Assembly: GCA_000310025.1 (NCBI GenBank)
Contig: FN648661.1
Coordinates: 10,201-74,200 of the forward strand
Length of the DNA stretch: 64,000 nucleotides
From: Ectocarpus siliculosus
Lineage: Eukaryota > Sar > Phaeophyceae > Ectocarpales > Ectocarpaceae
Direction: 5' to 3'
Below, in pieces: positions 23,364-33,210 of this stretch. A program made the position numbers and the translations under genes. The notes below the pieces were generated by a model. It saw only the letters and a list, made by a program, of their open reading frames with translations. It ran no database searches and was not told where the DNA came from. Within the stretch, counting starts at the first letter, position 1, and each line of letters opens with the position of its first letter.

Positions 23364-23430
23364 CGCTTACGCCGGGATTCGAACCCCTGACCTGACCTCT
23401 ATAACCCTCTACCAGTGGACACTACGAAAA
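23364..23430 (-). other. tRNA-like (box A/box B) sequence, probably SINE-derived
   Basis: On the minus strand CACTGGTAGAGGG resembles a D-arm/box A, and GGGGTTCGAATCCCGGC is a near-canonical T-arm/box B about 25 bases further on. The putative acceptor stem does not pair well (several mismatches) and no clean anticodon arm forms. It is therefore more likely a tRNA pseudogene or SINE head than a working tRNA. Confidence 0.45.
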
Positions 23431-24128
23431 CGCAAAGCGTGTTCGCGTTCTATGTGCCCCGCTAGGAATGACCTCTTTCATTGGTCATCCCATTTGCGCT
23501 GTCGATGCTCACGAAGAGAAAACATTCAACCAGTTCTCGAACCACACGTGACATGTTTTGAACCCCCATATTCTTCACTCATGCAGGTGCCGAATGCACT
23601 CAATGCGACCGGAGAAATGGTTCACCTCGATTCAGCGCACCCCTTTCCCCCTCCCCACACCGCACCATGTTGGATTATTTTACCACTCGTTGAGCAATAC
23701 CGCGAATTATCTCGACAACATGAACGGCGTGTTCTAAATCTCGTACGACGTTTGCGGCATCAAGAAGGCAAGAAGATACATCTACGAAGAGTACCGCAGA
23801 GAAACGATTGTCCTGATTGAAACGTCAGTTCAAGAAAAACATTGAGCAAGGCTCATCCTACGCTACCAGGTATCTCGCTTGGGTGCAAGGATGAGTCTTC
23901 TCCGCCCTAGCCCGTCTTGCCGTTGCGCTACACGACCTCGCACCATGCGAATTATGTTTGAACCGGCCACGAAAAAGTGTTCCTGGTGTGCGTTTCTTAT
24001 GCTCCGGTGATGGTTTACGAATGCGCTTACCAAACCACAACAAGCTCCATCCACCCCACTGTTATACTCATCACCACCGACCACTTCACCGTCGACCCGC
24101 CGGAATCGCAATCCTACCCCGAGTACAG

Positions 24129-24366
24129 ATCAAGTGCGGTGGCCCAATCGAGTCGAGATTCGTGCACGCGCTGCGCTCGGGAAGGCCGAGCGTGTGCCTT
24201 CGGCATGAATAAGCGACCAGGGCCTAAGGGAAAACCGCCGGATAAAAACGGGAACTCTTCCGCCCGTACGCTGCCATCGGCGGCGTCATCTTCGACGGCA
24301 GCATCCCCGGCCGCCACAACTTCCGCTCTTACATACCGCTGTCAGAATGGCAAATCTCAGACGTAA
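24129..24366 (+). pseudogene. Zinc-cluster half-exon, copy Z1 (frameshifted)
   Basis: Begins after an acceptor-like TACAG. It contains the codons for CTRCAREGRACAFG and then KRPGPKGKP, like the second half of a fungal-type Zn2Cys6 cluster followed by a basic linker. Relative to copies Z3 and Z5, one extra base before the CTRC codons puts the preceding KC out of frame. A Ser/Thr/Ala-rich tail follows. The first half of a cluster (C-x2-C-x6-C) was not found upstream. Confidence 0.45.
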
Positions 24367-24804
24367 GGAAGGAACGATTCTTGTCCCCCATGCCACCGGA
24401 CGAGAGAAGCATCGGTGTCATCCAAGCCATCGACTTCCGGCAAGGTTGGCGCCGGGAAAATCGTAGGCACCGCACTGTCCTTTCTGCTGTACTCCGACAA
24501 CTACTCTCCCCGGCACCCATTGAACCTGTTGCTGATCTCTTCGGTACGGCGATCAACGGGCACGACATCCTTCTATTAGCTAGGAAACGAGCCGTTCAGC
24601 TTGGACTCAGCCCAGACCGCTGCATTCTCAGCGGCGCCGTCGAGAGGGCAGCGGTCTGGGTTGGGTCCGCGCGAAACGGTTCGTCTCCCAACGAAAAGAG
24701 GGATCAAGGGCCTGTTGATCGCCGTGACCCGAAAAGCAGCAAGATAATGGACAGGCGACAGGGAGAGTGGTTGAAGAAGTAAACCAGAAAGGACAGCAGG
24801 GTGT

Positions 24805-25134
24805 CTACGCCTTCCCCACCGCCACCCTTGGCGGAAGTCGACGACTTCGATGACACCGATGTTTTTCCTCCGGTGGCACGAGGAACAGGAACCGCTTCGT
24901 CCCTACAGCTGGGGGAGCGGACGTCTTGACAACGGCAAGAGCGGAAGTTGTGGTGGCCGCAGATGCTGCTATCGAATGTGACGCCGCCGATGGCAGTGTT
25001 CGCGAGGAGCAGTTCCCGCTCTCTGGCAGTTTCCCCTTAGGCCCCGGTCTCTTCTTCACTCCGAAGCAGCACGCTTGGCCTTCCCGAGCGCAGCCCGTGC
25101 AGGAACCTCCGCGGATGGGCCCGCCGCACTTGAT
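24805..25134 (-). pseudogene. Zinc-cluster half-exon, copy Z3
   Basis: Minus-strand counterpart of Z1, about 1 kb away in inverted orientation. In one frame it reads IKC, eight residues, then CTGCAREGQACCFG and KKRPGPKGKL, so the Cys spacing is C-x8-C-x2-C-x6-C. The preceding bases on the minus strand (GAACAG) could be an acceptor. The Ser/Ala-rich tail resembles that of Z1 and Z5. Whether it is expressed is unknown. Confidence 0.45.
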
Positions 25135-26832
25135 CTGTTCTTGGGGGGGGATATTGCTTTAGGCAGAGTGTAGTGGTGGGGTGAATATGAAACGCACGCG
25201 TTTTCGTGACCGGTAAACGCTCAAACCTTACAGTGAAAGGTTGGGTAGCGAAAAATGACAAGACGGGCTCGGGTGGAGAAGACTCATTCTTTCACCCTTC
25301 TAGATATTGATTAACCTTAGCCTTCTTCAAACGGTTTTCACTGAATCTGACGTTTCAATCAGGACGCTCGGTGCTCTGCGGTACTCTATGTAGGTGCGTC
25401 ATCTTGCCCTCTAGATGCAAAGGTCGCACGAGTTCGAAGCACGCCGTGCATGTTGCCGAGGATTGCTTGATCGTTCCCAACACATGGCTTGAGGCAGAAG
25501 AACTTGCTGTCGCTGCAGCTGCTTGTGGTGCAAACAGTCCCCATTGGCAGGTATTCGGTGCCTTTGTGAGCCTAGGTAGCCTTGGAGACAGCCAACAAAA
25601 GGGGGAAATGGCGCAGACGGGACAACGCGAAAACTCAAACGGTTGATTCGCAATTTACTGATGGACAACACGTGCCGCCGACAAACAGAGCAAATTTATT
25701 GTGTGGACGGAGGGGGTCGTCGTCGACAGACGTTGGGGAGATGAGATCCTCTGAAGGTCACCTCCGCTTGCTCCAGGGAAAGATCACCGCTGTTTGGTAT
25801 TTTCTTTGCCCGAGTCGAACCGCCGGTAGAATAACCCTACTACGTACATGCAAACCGCTTGTGGTTCGGATGCAGCGTGATACTCCCCCGATGGGATACT
25901 CGGATCAGGAAGAGAGAGCAGGGGTCGACACGAAATATATCAGTAAAAGGTGTGCAGGTGTGTGAGATTGGACTACATATGTACAGCTGCTACGAAACCT
26001 CTCCGGGGAGGTGTATGTAGCTGTACCGTGATACCTACTTGTACACGGGACCCAGCGGTCAATAATCAATAGGCTGAAGGGGACACAACAACATCAATCG
26101 GTGCGCGTGGCGGTGCGGGCTTTATGTACCCACACATCACCAAGAGACAAATAGCGTGTCAACGGCAGAACAAAAAGTGGCCGACTGGTTGCGCGTCTTT
26201 GATGCTGTGGGCAAGTTTCAGCAGCCGCGACCGGCGACAGCAACAGCATGTAGCAAGGGCATGTTCGACAATCATGAGCACCTCTCGACGTGGCGGTTCT
26301 ACCATGTAGATTCTGCGTCGCGGGAGACGCCTTCCGAATTTCTCCCTGGAGAAAGCGCCCAGCCACCTGTCGTGTGGTAGTCCCTTTGAGTCACTCCTTG
26401 CGGCCGGCCAGACAGACTTGAACGATTTGATCAAACCAGTCGCCTCGATCGGTCAACCAACATAAAGCTAGCAGTGGTACCAGCTGATGACGGCCACAGC
26501 GCAAAAGCGAGGAGTGGGCGCGGTACCGCTCGGTCGACATCGAAAAGCCTACGGCGCGTCAACTGCTTGTCGCCAATGCGCTATATATCCCCCCAGTGAA
26601 GGTGGGTGTGTCTCGTCGTGCTCAAAACAATGTTCAAACGATCCAACCGTTACAAATGTCGGTACAGACACACCGTGTACCGTGTTGCCTACCTTGGGAA
26701 AGGAGACCACGAGGGACCAGGAAGCGGAATACCCTCTGGTACAAGGTGTGAGAACCTTTTGGTTGGGTATAGCAATCGCCAGCAGTCGCTACTTTGCTCT
26801 GCTGGCTGTCAAACTATCAAGTCAATGTTGCG

Positions 26833-26837
26833 GTTGG
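26833..26837. repeat. Target-site duplication, left (GTTGG)
   Basis: GTTGG here and at 32453-32457 flank the LTR element. The unoccupied paralogous site in block C (about 62663-62685) reads TGTTGCGGTTGGCATT with one GTTGG, as expected for a 5-bp duplication. Confidence 0.85.
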
Positions 26838-27312
26838 CGCGCCCGGCGCAGTTGTAGACGGCAAAAATAAAAGAACCGCGCGGCGAGTTTGCCGGCAACG
26901 ATAAAATACAGTAAACTGCCCGCGGGTGTAGTAACCCGCCGCATCTGTGATGTTCCGGAGCGTGATAGCTCTGATGTGTTGACGCTGGTGTTGTGATAGC
27001 TGTTGTGATGGCGTGATAGCCTAGAGGCGTGACAGCCTGGCAGCGTGATGGCTGGTGGATATGTAGTATGGACACGGGCGTGATAGTCCAGGGCGTGATA
27101 GCCGGGAGAAAGGAAGATGAATTAATCAAGGGCACGTGGCCAACACCGTTCGTTGCAGACACGCATACCCAGAAAACAAGAATATGTGGCAAAGATGGTA
27201 CCACCATTCCCCCAAGTTATTACAACTGCGGAACCCCCAAAATTCCCCGCTCCATCTTCTCGGAACGTTCCTTGGTTGCAATAATATGTCAATGCTGTGA
27301 GTGCATCCAACA
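26838..27312 (-). repeat. 3' LTR (left on plus strand)
   Basis: 475 bp, direct-repeat partner of 31982-32452. The interior is rich in GTGATAGC motifs that are partly periodic (for example around 26965-27105). Confidence 0.9.
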
Positions 27313-27439
27313 GCCCCCCTGCTCGCTGCATTGTCAAGATTATTCCCGGACTTACTTATGTTACGTATCACACGAAACCCATCCCAAAAAACTCCAGAAA
27401 TCAATGTCATTGTGCAACAGTCGTTTCTCCTCCCATTCT

Positions 27440-29580
27440 CTTGCAACAGCCATAAACCACTAAACCAGAGAGACTAGTTCGAACTTCCATTGGTCTCAAA
27501 CGAACCAGAAACACCTACTACCAGAATCTCCATCGGTCTCCATTGTATCCAGAATCTCCAAAGATCAAAACATTCACTAAAAACCATTAAACCAGAAACA
27601 CTGATTGGAATTGCCATCGGTTCCAAACCGTTCAACCCGGAACACCACCAACAATTTCCATCGGTCGCTCATGAATTTCAAATTCCCAATATCAAATCAT
27701 CCAAAACTCAAATCGTGGACACAACCGCAATGGGTTATATCAGGAACAAATGAAAACAAACACAAATGCAAACACATCCAATACCGTCCGGAACAAATCA
27801 CTTTCCGAGGATACTTCAAATCCACAAGTAGCACACAAACAAGAATCATGATTGCACAAAAATGCTCGACTCCACAATACCTCATCCTCATAACAACACG
27901 AAGACCATTAATAAAAAAAACCCTTTCGAGTATTTTCTATCGGCCAATCTTGAATTCAATGTCCAACAAACACGATGAAATTACAAACCAGAATACCTCA
28001 GCAACATGGAACAACACCAAACCTGCCTCAGAAACGAAATCTCCTTGAAACATGTGACATCGCTACGTGCCCTGCCTGCGTGGTTGACAGCGCGAGGTAC
28101 ATTGGAGCCATGGAGTGCTACAAAGATAGGCCCCTCTTCCTCTTTCATTATTTTTCCTCAAACACAAACCCCCGTTCAGTTTCCTACAATACCTTCTATG
28201 TTCTTCCTGCATACCCTACCCATACATGTCTGGCTACGGCCCCCCTTCTCCGGACACCAGACGTTAAGGGATCAACCCTCTACTTGATAAACGCATCTTG
28301 TGACATTTGGGTACTGAAAACAACACCAAAAATCGCAACCTGCATTGTCAACTCCCGAACTCTGCAAATCGAACATCGAAAACAGACGAAACATTCCATT
28401 CTTCGTAACATTGCGGCAGTTAATTGTCATGACACACCAATTCCCCCCCCAATGACAATTGACAACAGCATCGAAGACACAGCATTTTATAGAAATAGAG
28501 GGGTTACCCCTGGCCGATGGTGCATGGAAAGGCGCGCCAAATACACAGGGGACACCGTAGATAGAGCCTTCTACCTAGAAAAATGTCACACGCAAAAGGA
28601 AAAAAAACAAAAACAACAAGCACAACCATAGTAGCGGCCATCGCGACATGGCCGCAAGGATTCAAACCAATAACCCTGTTCCATCATCATGATCATTTCT
28701 GAACAGTTTCAACGCAGCCTTCATGCCGTCAAATATTCTTCCAGGTGCAATTTCAATCGCAAAACCAAATCCGCAAGAACGCCGAAACAAGCCAAAAACG
28801 AAAACCAAACAAAAAAAACAATTCCGGATCCACAAACCCGCATACACTTGTCACTAAACCGCCGTTGCCCGTGGTTTCCATCCCCGCTGGGCGATGCATC
28901 CTTCTTTGGAAATTATCTCAAACCGTCAACAGCACAGAACCATTCTCAGACAAAAACCAAACAAGCGCCAGCGCTGCATCAGAAACAACATCGGAATGGG
29001 GACGGACAATTCTGAGGAAAAAAAACTTCAAAGAGTAGGCACAAAAACTCAAACAAAACAATATTACAATTTCTTGGGCGACAGAAACGAGTATTCGGAA
29101 AGCACAGAGGCCCCAACAATCATTCCTGCGAACTCCTTGCTCCAGTATAGTCTTTGAGGACCAAACTAATCAGTGCGCACACGCAAATCGGTGCCGCCGT
29201 TGCTGTCCAAGAAATGGATAGAAAATTAAACAAACATATAGACAGCCCCCCCTGTCACATCCCGAAACATACCCCTTACATTTCCAGAGTTTATGCAAGA
29301 ACACTCTGCTAATATCAATACGCCAACAAATAAACGTGTAGACAGCCCCCCTGCAAAGGTAGCTGTTCATATGGGGAAAAAGAAACAAATCGATTGCTGT
29401 TCATGCCCTCTAGAATCATGGTCACACATGACATTCCCCCCCCCATGATTCTGGATGTACATAATAACAACAGCAACAAACAAAGAAGGAAAACCAGTGC
29501 AACAGTAGAACGCGCTGCCAGAAAGAAAGGCAAACAAAACAAAACAAAACAAAACACAAAACCCACATTATTAGATCAGA
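27440..29580. other. Strongly A/C-biased non-coding interior of the LTR element
   Basis: The plus strand is dominated by A and C with few G over about 2.1 kb, so the element's sense (minus) strand is T/G-rich. Frames here are low complexity and no protein family was recognised. Two polypurine-like runs matching the 3' LTR junction occur internally at about 29241 and 29341. Confidence 0.6.
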
Positions 29581-30004
29581 CTCGATGCCGTTGCACGATG
29601 CAAGGCGCGTTACTAGCCCAAACGGAATGCCCCGCTCGGAGGGGCGACCCCCAGCAGGTTGTTTTTGATCTCCCACATGCACCCCTCCCAAACATCCTGT
29701 TCTCCACCGCCGTCCATCTCGTCGCCCCCCAGCTCGCCTTCCCCCAGCTCACCGGCCCCTATCATCCCAGGCCGAATCATCGGCTTGCCGTTCAATACGC
29801 ACCGTCGGAGATTGATGTGCTCCATCGGCCTCAGAGGTCGGCACCGATTTGCGTGTCGGCAACGGCGCGGCGGCGGTAACAGCGGCGGGCAGCGGAGCGG
29901 CGGTAGTCCTCGTCGCAGTCATCCGCGGGTCCGCAAGCGCGGCGGCATCCGGCGAGGATGCAGGCGGCACGGCGGCCCCGAGGCTTGGCGGCAGCGGCGA
30001 CGGT

Positions 30005-30039
<35 letters not shown>

Positions 30040-30229
30040 TGAAGGCCAAGGCGCAGCGGTGGCAGCGGGCGGCGAAGCGGCGATGGCCCCGGGTCCCAAC
30101 TCCCTGGGGAGGGTGTTCCCTTGTTGCTTGGCAGTCAAACTCAAAACGGGTGCGGGAAAGTAGCCAGCGCGGTGGTGGAAAACGTCAACATCCATTTGTT
30201 CGGCACGACCCAACACAGCCACATCACAC

Positions 30230-30484
30230 TTACGCAACACCTTCCCTCGCATCAAACATCGCCGCACTCGTCCCCAAGTCCCCCTGCAACTGCTCACCAC
30301 CTTTGAGTGTTGACATCCTAGTGTGCCATACCGGGGCTTGAAAGGTCACAGCAGGCTTCACCACAGGAACCACATGAACATCAGGCACAGACATACCAGC
30401 AACGGGAACACCAGGCACCTCCCCATCACTATCAACTCCAATCTCATTTCCAGACACAGAATCAGACTCGCCTAGAGAATTCAC
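30230..30484 (-). CDS. Short frame overlapping the gag stop, possible shifted extension
   Basis: This frame overlaps the end of gag by a few bases in another register and stays open for 84 codons from a GTG. It is acidic and Val/Pro-rich at first, with no protease, integrase or RT motif. In related retroelements pol often follows gag by frameshifting; here only this stub would be reached. It may be non-functional. Confidence 0.25.
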   Translation of the reverse strand: MNSLGESDSVSGNEIGVDSDGEVPGVPVAGMSVPDVHVVPVVKPAVTFQAPVWHTRMSTLKGGEQLQGDLGTSAAMFDAREGVA

Positions 30485-32088
30485 ATTACGTGTGAGGAAG
30501 AGACGAAGAGGGGCGCCACTTGCTGCAGGAATGTCGCCCGGAGGTGGAGAGGGGTCGCCGTCGAGGAGGCAGAGGTCGTTGGAGTAGCGCCGGTGTACTG
30601 CTGCTGCTGCTGCTGCTGCTGAGTCGCCGGCTGAGTAGCGGTGCTAAAGGCCTCGTTGAAGACTCGCTGCTCATCAGCGTCGGGCCCTGCAGAACGGGGA
30701 CAGAACGGGCCGCCCCGACCCCAGCTTGCCCCTTGGTCGAGTTGGTGCAGCTGCTCTCGATATGATCCGCCCGACAAGCGCCCCGATTCTTGCCCCCCGG
30801 CCTGAGGAAAACCTGGTCCCCGCATACCGTCCCTCTCGCGAATGAACGCCATGAAGTCGTTGTAGTGGAACAAGAAGTCCTTGCGAAGTTTATGGCAGTC
30901 CGGGGTGTTGTGGGAGGAGTTCGCTCCGTGAACCTGGCAGAAGAAGGCTCCTCTCTGCTCATGAGATGGTCCGCCATCCGCTCCCGCAGCAGCTGCTCTC
31001 CTCATGCCGCCGACCCGGCCCACGCCGGCAGAGACGGGCGCATGCCTCGTGTCCTCGATCCCCTCCCCAAACCTCCGTTTGATCCTCTGCTCGTGCTCGA
31101 CCAGCCTCAGCGTCTCTTCCAGAGTACACTCGAAAGCATGGGGTGGAACAGAATACGGTCTTAAGACCGTCTCCTCTCGATTGTCCCCACAAGACTGTAA
31201 ATGCATCCACACAGTATTCGCCCTTCCCCAGTAGTCGACCAGAGTCTCTCCATGCTTCTGCCTAAGGCAGTTCCAAGTGTCGTCCAGGATTTCTGTCTCA
31301 TGCGTCCTGCTTGTAGTGTAGTAGGACTGAAACACTCTCCACCCTGCTTGTGGACTCTCTGAAGCTAGTATCTGGTCTAGTATAGGTTGAACGTTGATTT
31401 TCGTGATCAAGCACATCCAGACTCTCGTGGCCTTTCGAACACTTTCATCGCCATACCTCTGCCGCAACCAAGTCTTATCGACGTGCAACGAACCCAAAGG
31501 AATCTCTTCTCCTCTCATGATCTCTTCAAGACCCTCTGCATCCATCCACCCTGAGAAACAACTCGTAAAAATTCGGAACGCGACAGTCACACTTCGATCC
31601 TTCAAGAAAGCATCACTCCACTCAGGTACTTCGACTCTCTCTCTCAGCTTCAACTCTATGGGCTGGGAACTAGACGTGCCTGAGCGGACGTCATGTCCCG
31701 GAGTCTGGGAGGCGAAGATGGCAACCCGGCGGAGGAGGTCGACAAGGGCGATAGTTGGATCTTGTTCCTCTCCATCCGCGGCTGCTTTCGTTCCTACCTG
31801 CAGGTCCACATCGGGGAGGTTCAACGAACCTCGCCCTTCCCCCCCGTTGTCTTCCCCATGGGGAGAGGAACTAGTCCCTGGTCCCCGCGGAGGTCTTCGT
31901 CCATCTCCTCCAGCCGTCTTATTCGCGCAGACACAGCAGCCACTTTCTTGATATATGACGCTAGCGTGTTGGGTAGCTTGGTGCGCCCGGCGCAGTTGTA
32001 GACGGCAAAAATAAAAGAACCGCGCGGCGAGTTTGCCGGCAACGATAAAATACACTAAACTGCCCGCGGGTGTAGTAACCCGCCGCAT
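30481..32088 (-). CDS. gag: Copia-type Gag polyprotein (UBN2-like)
   Basis: An intact frame of 535 codons on the element's sense strand. The ATG at 32088 lies inside the 5' LTR, so the true start is probably one further in; the first ~100 residues look non-conserved. The gag-like core spans about residues 120-330. It includes EWSDAFLKD, a region around WNCLRQKHGETLVDYWGRAN as in copia UBN2 domains, and an RLVEHEQRIKRRFGE helix. Next comes FFCQVHGANSSHNTPDCHKL, a C-x2-H-x5-H-x4-C zinc knuckle for RNA binding. The C-terminus has a polyGln run encoded by CAG repeats. It would form the virus-like particle that packages element RNA in the cytoplasm. No premature stops were seen, which suggests recent activity or selection. 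Confidence 0.8.
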   Translation of the reverse strand: MRRVTTPAGSLVYFIVAGKLAARFFYFCRLQLRRAHQATQHASVIYQESGCCVCANKTAGGDGRRPPRGPGTSSSPHGEDNGGEGRGSLNLPDVDLQVGTKAAADGEEQDPTIALVDLLRRVAIFASQTPGHDVRSGTSSSQPIELKLRERVEVPEWSDAFLKDRSVTVAFRIFTSCFSGWMDAEGLEEIMRGEEIPLGSLHVDKTWLRQRYGDESVRKATRVWMCLITKINVQPILDQILASESPQAGWRVFQSYYTTSRTHETEILDDTWNCLRQKHGETLVDYWGRANTVWMHLQSCGDNREETVLRPYSVPPHAFECTLEETLRLVEHEQRIKRRFGEGIEDTRHAPVSAGVGRVGGMRRAAAAGADGGPSHEQRGAFFCQVHGANSSHNTPDCHKLRKDFLFHYNDFMAFIRERDGMRGPGFPQAGGQESGRLSGGSYREQLHQLDQGASWGRGGPFCPRSAGPDADEQRVFNEAFSTATQPATQQQQQQQQYTGATPTTSASSTATPLHLRATFLQQVAPLFVSSSHVM

Positions 32089-32452
32089 CTGTGATGTTCC
32101 GGAGCGTGATAGCTCTGATGTGTTGACGCTGGTGTTGTGATAGCTGTTGTGATGGCGTGATAGCCTAGAGGCGTGACAGCCTGGCAGCGTGATGGCTGGT
32201 GGATGTGTAGTATGGACACGGGCGTGATAGTCCAGGGCGTGATAGCCGGGAAAAAGGAAGATGAATTAATCAAGGGCACGTGGCCAACACCGTTGCAGAC
32301 ACGCATACCCAGAAAACAAGAATATGTGGTCAAGATGGTACCACCATTCCCCCAAGTTATTACAACTGCGGAACCCCCAAAATTCCCCGCCCCATCTTCT
32401 CGGAACGTTCCTCGGTTGCAATAATCTGTCAATGCTGTGAGTACATCCAACA
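31982..32452 (-). repeat. 5' LTR (right on plus strand)
   Basis: 471 bp. Read on the minus strand it starts TGTTGGATG at 32452 and ends GGGCGCA at 31982. About 97-98% identical to the left LTR by eye. Confidence 0.9.
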
Positions 32453-32790
32453 GTTGGCATTACTTGTTTGTGCCGAATCATTTGGAATTTGGCCGCAGGA
32501 ACCGGGGGCACCGTAGGATGCCCGCTAGCTAGCGGAGCAGGGAGCAAAGAGCCGTTGTGTGGTGTGCATGCTCCTTGCTGGTTGGTGCTGCTTGCTTGAC
32601 GTTGTGCTTGGGACGACGACACAACCACCACCTGCTATATCCTTCTGTCTTGGGCACAGACCGCCATGCCTCATAAGCTGAAGATCACACAGGGGGTGGG
32701 TGCATCTTCGGCGAGGTTGCTATTGGCCCTGACCATAATAATGGCATCAGTGGAACGGCGGAGTGACCCTTCTCCTCGTGCTCTCTAGAT
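32453..32790 (+). repeat. Duplicated block copy A (right part)
   Basis: Continues block A after the LTR insertion: GTTGGCATT, then GGGGGCACCGTAGGATG, as at 36094 (B) and 62706 (C), ending in the degraded ubiquitin-fold exon. Confidence 0.8.
32666..32790 (+). pseudogene. Truncated copy of OTU1-like exon 1 (copy A)
   Basis: The ATG and the next ~20 codons match exon 1 of the gene at 62908 (MPHKLKIT...GASSARLL). After the codons for ALT the sequence diverges, and the rest of the ubiquitin fold and the donor site are missing. No second exon follows. Confidence 0.75.
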
Positions 32791-33031
32791 CATGTCTCTA
32801 CAACTGCTGTTCTTGCTGCGCTACTTCATCATCAAACACTCTATCCCGTCACACGTTCATGCTATTTGTTCTTGGGTACGGCGACATACCCAGGAGCAAT
32901 ACGAGGATATCCACTTGACCAAGAACTGTACTGTACACACCAGAGAGGACAGCAGTAGGGTGCCTACGCTTTTATTGCCACCAACCTTGCCGGAAGGCGA
33001 TGGGTTGGATGGCACCATTGTCTTCCTACTG

Positions 33032-33210
33032 CTAGCGGCCAGGGATTCCGCCGACCGAGATGCCGCCGCCGATGGCAGCGTAACGGCTCAAGAACTCGGT
33101 GGTGGGACCTTTGGCCCCGGCTTGTTCTTGGCGCCGAAGACTCACGTTCGGCCTTCCCGTGCGCACCGCGTCCAAGATCCTCCGCCGATGGTCGGTCCAC
33201 TGCACTTCAC
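33032..33210 (-). pseudogene. Zinc-cluster half-exon, copy Z2 (degraded)
   Basis: After an acceptor-like TACAG (minus strand) the frame reads VKCSGP and then SWTRCAREGRT, with a stop in place of the last Cys codon and Trp in place of another Cys, followed by VFGAKNKPGPK. The family resemblance is clear but two zinc ligands are lost, so it is a relic. Confidence 0.5.

Larger units (their letters stand above)
23140..26834 (+). repeat. Complex duplicated block, copy A (left part)
   Basis: The order of landmarks here matches copy C (59160-63340) and, in part, copy B (32940-37040), all in the same orientation. AACGCAAAGCGTGTTCGCG is at 23430 (C 59210). A plus zinc-cluster half-exon is at 24129 (C 59865), and a minus one ends at 25134 (B 33210, C 60333). 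A GGTCGCACGAG-type segment is at 25423 (B 33583, C 60733). TGGCGGTGCGGG is at about 26108. The block continues at 32453 after the inserted LTR element. Confidence 0.8.
26838..32452 (-). mobile_element. Gag-only LTR retrotransposon (TR-GAG/LARD-like, copia-type gag)
   Basis: A complete-looking LTR element of 5615 bp on the minus strand. The LTRs are 26838-27312 and 31982-32452. On the minus strand they start TGTTGG and end CGCA; the left copy's last base has mutated. The LTRs differ by about a dozen substitutions and one 4-bp indel in 475 bp, so insertion is moderately recent. A 5-bp duplication (GTTGG) flanks it. The interior has a single long gag frame, then about 3 kb without reverse transcriptase, integrase or RNase H. 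A polypurine run (GGGGGG on minus) abuts the 3' LTR at 27313. No standard tRNA-CCA primer site follows the 5' LTR. It inserted into block A and must rely on enzymes from elsewhere. Confidence 0.88.

Noticed and set aside
23364-23430. Functional tRNA gene
   Set aside because: Acceptor stem pairs poorly and no clean anticodon arm forms.
29749-30300. 183-codon minus-strand frame with polyalanine inside the LTR element
   Set aside because: Starts at GTG, is dominated by a GGC repeat, and shows no retroelement enzyme motif.
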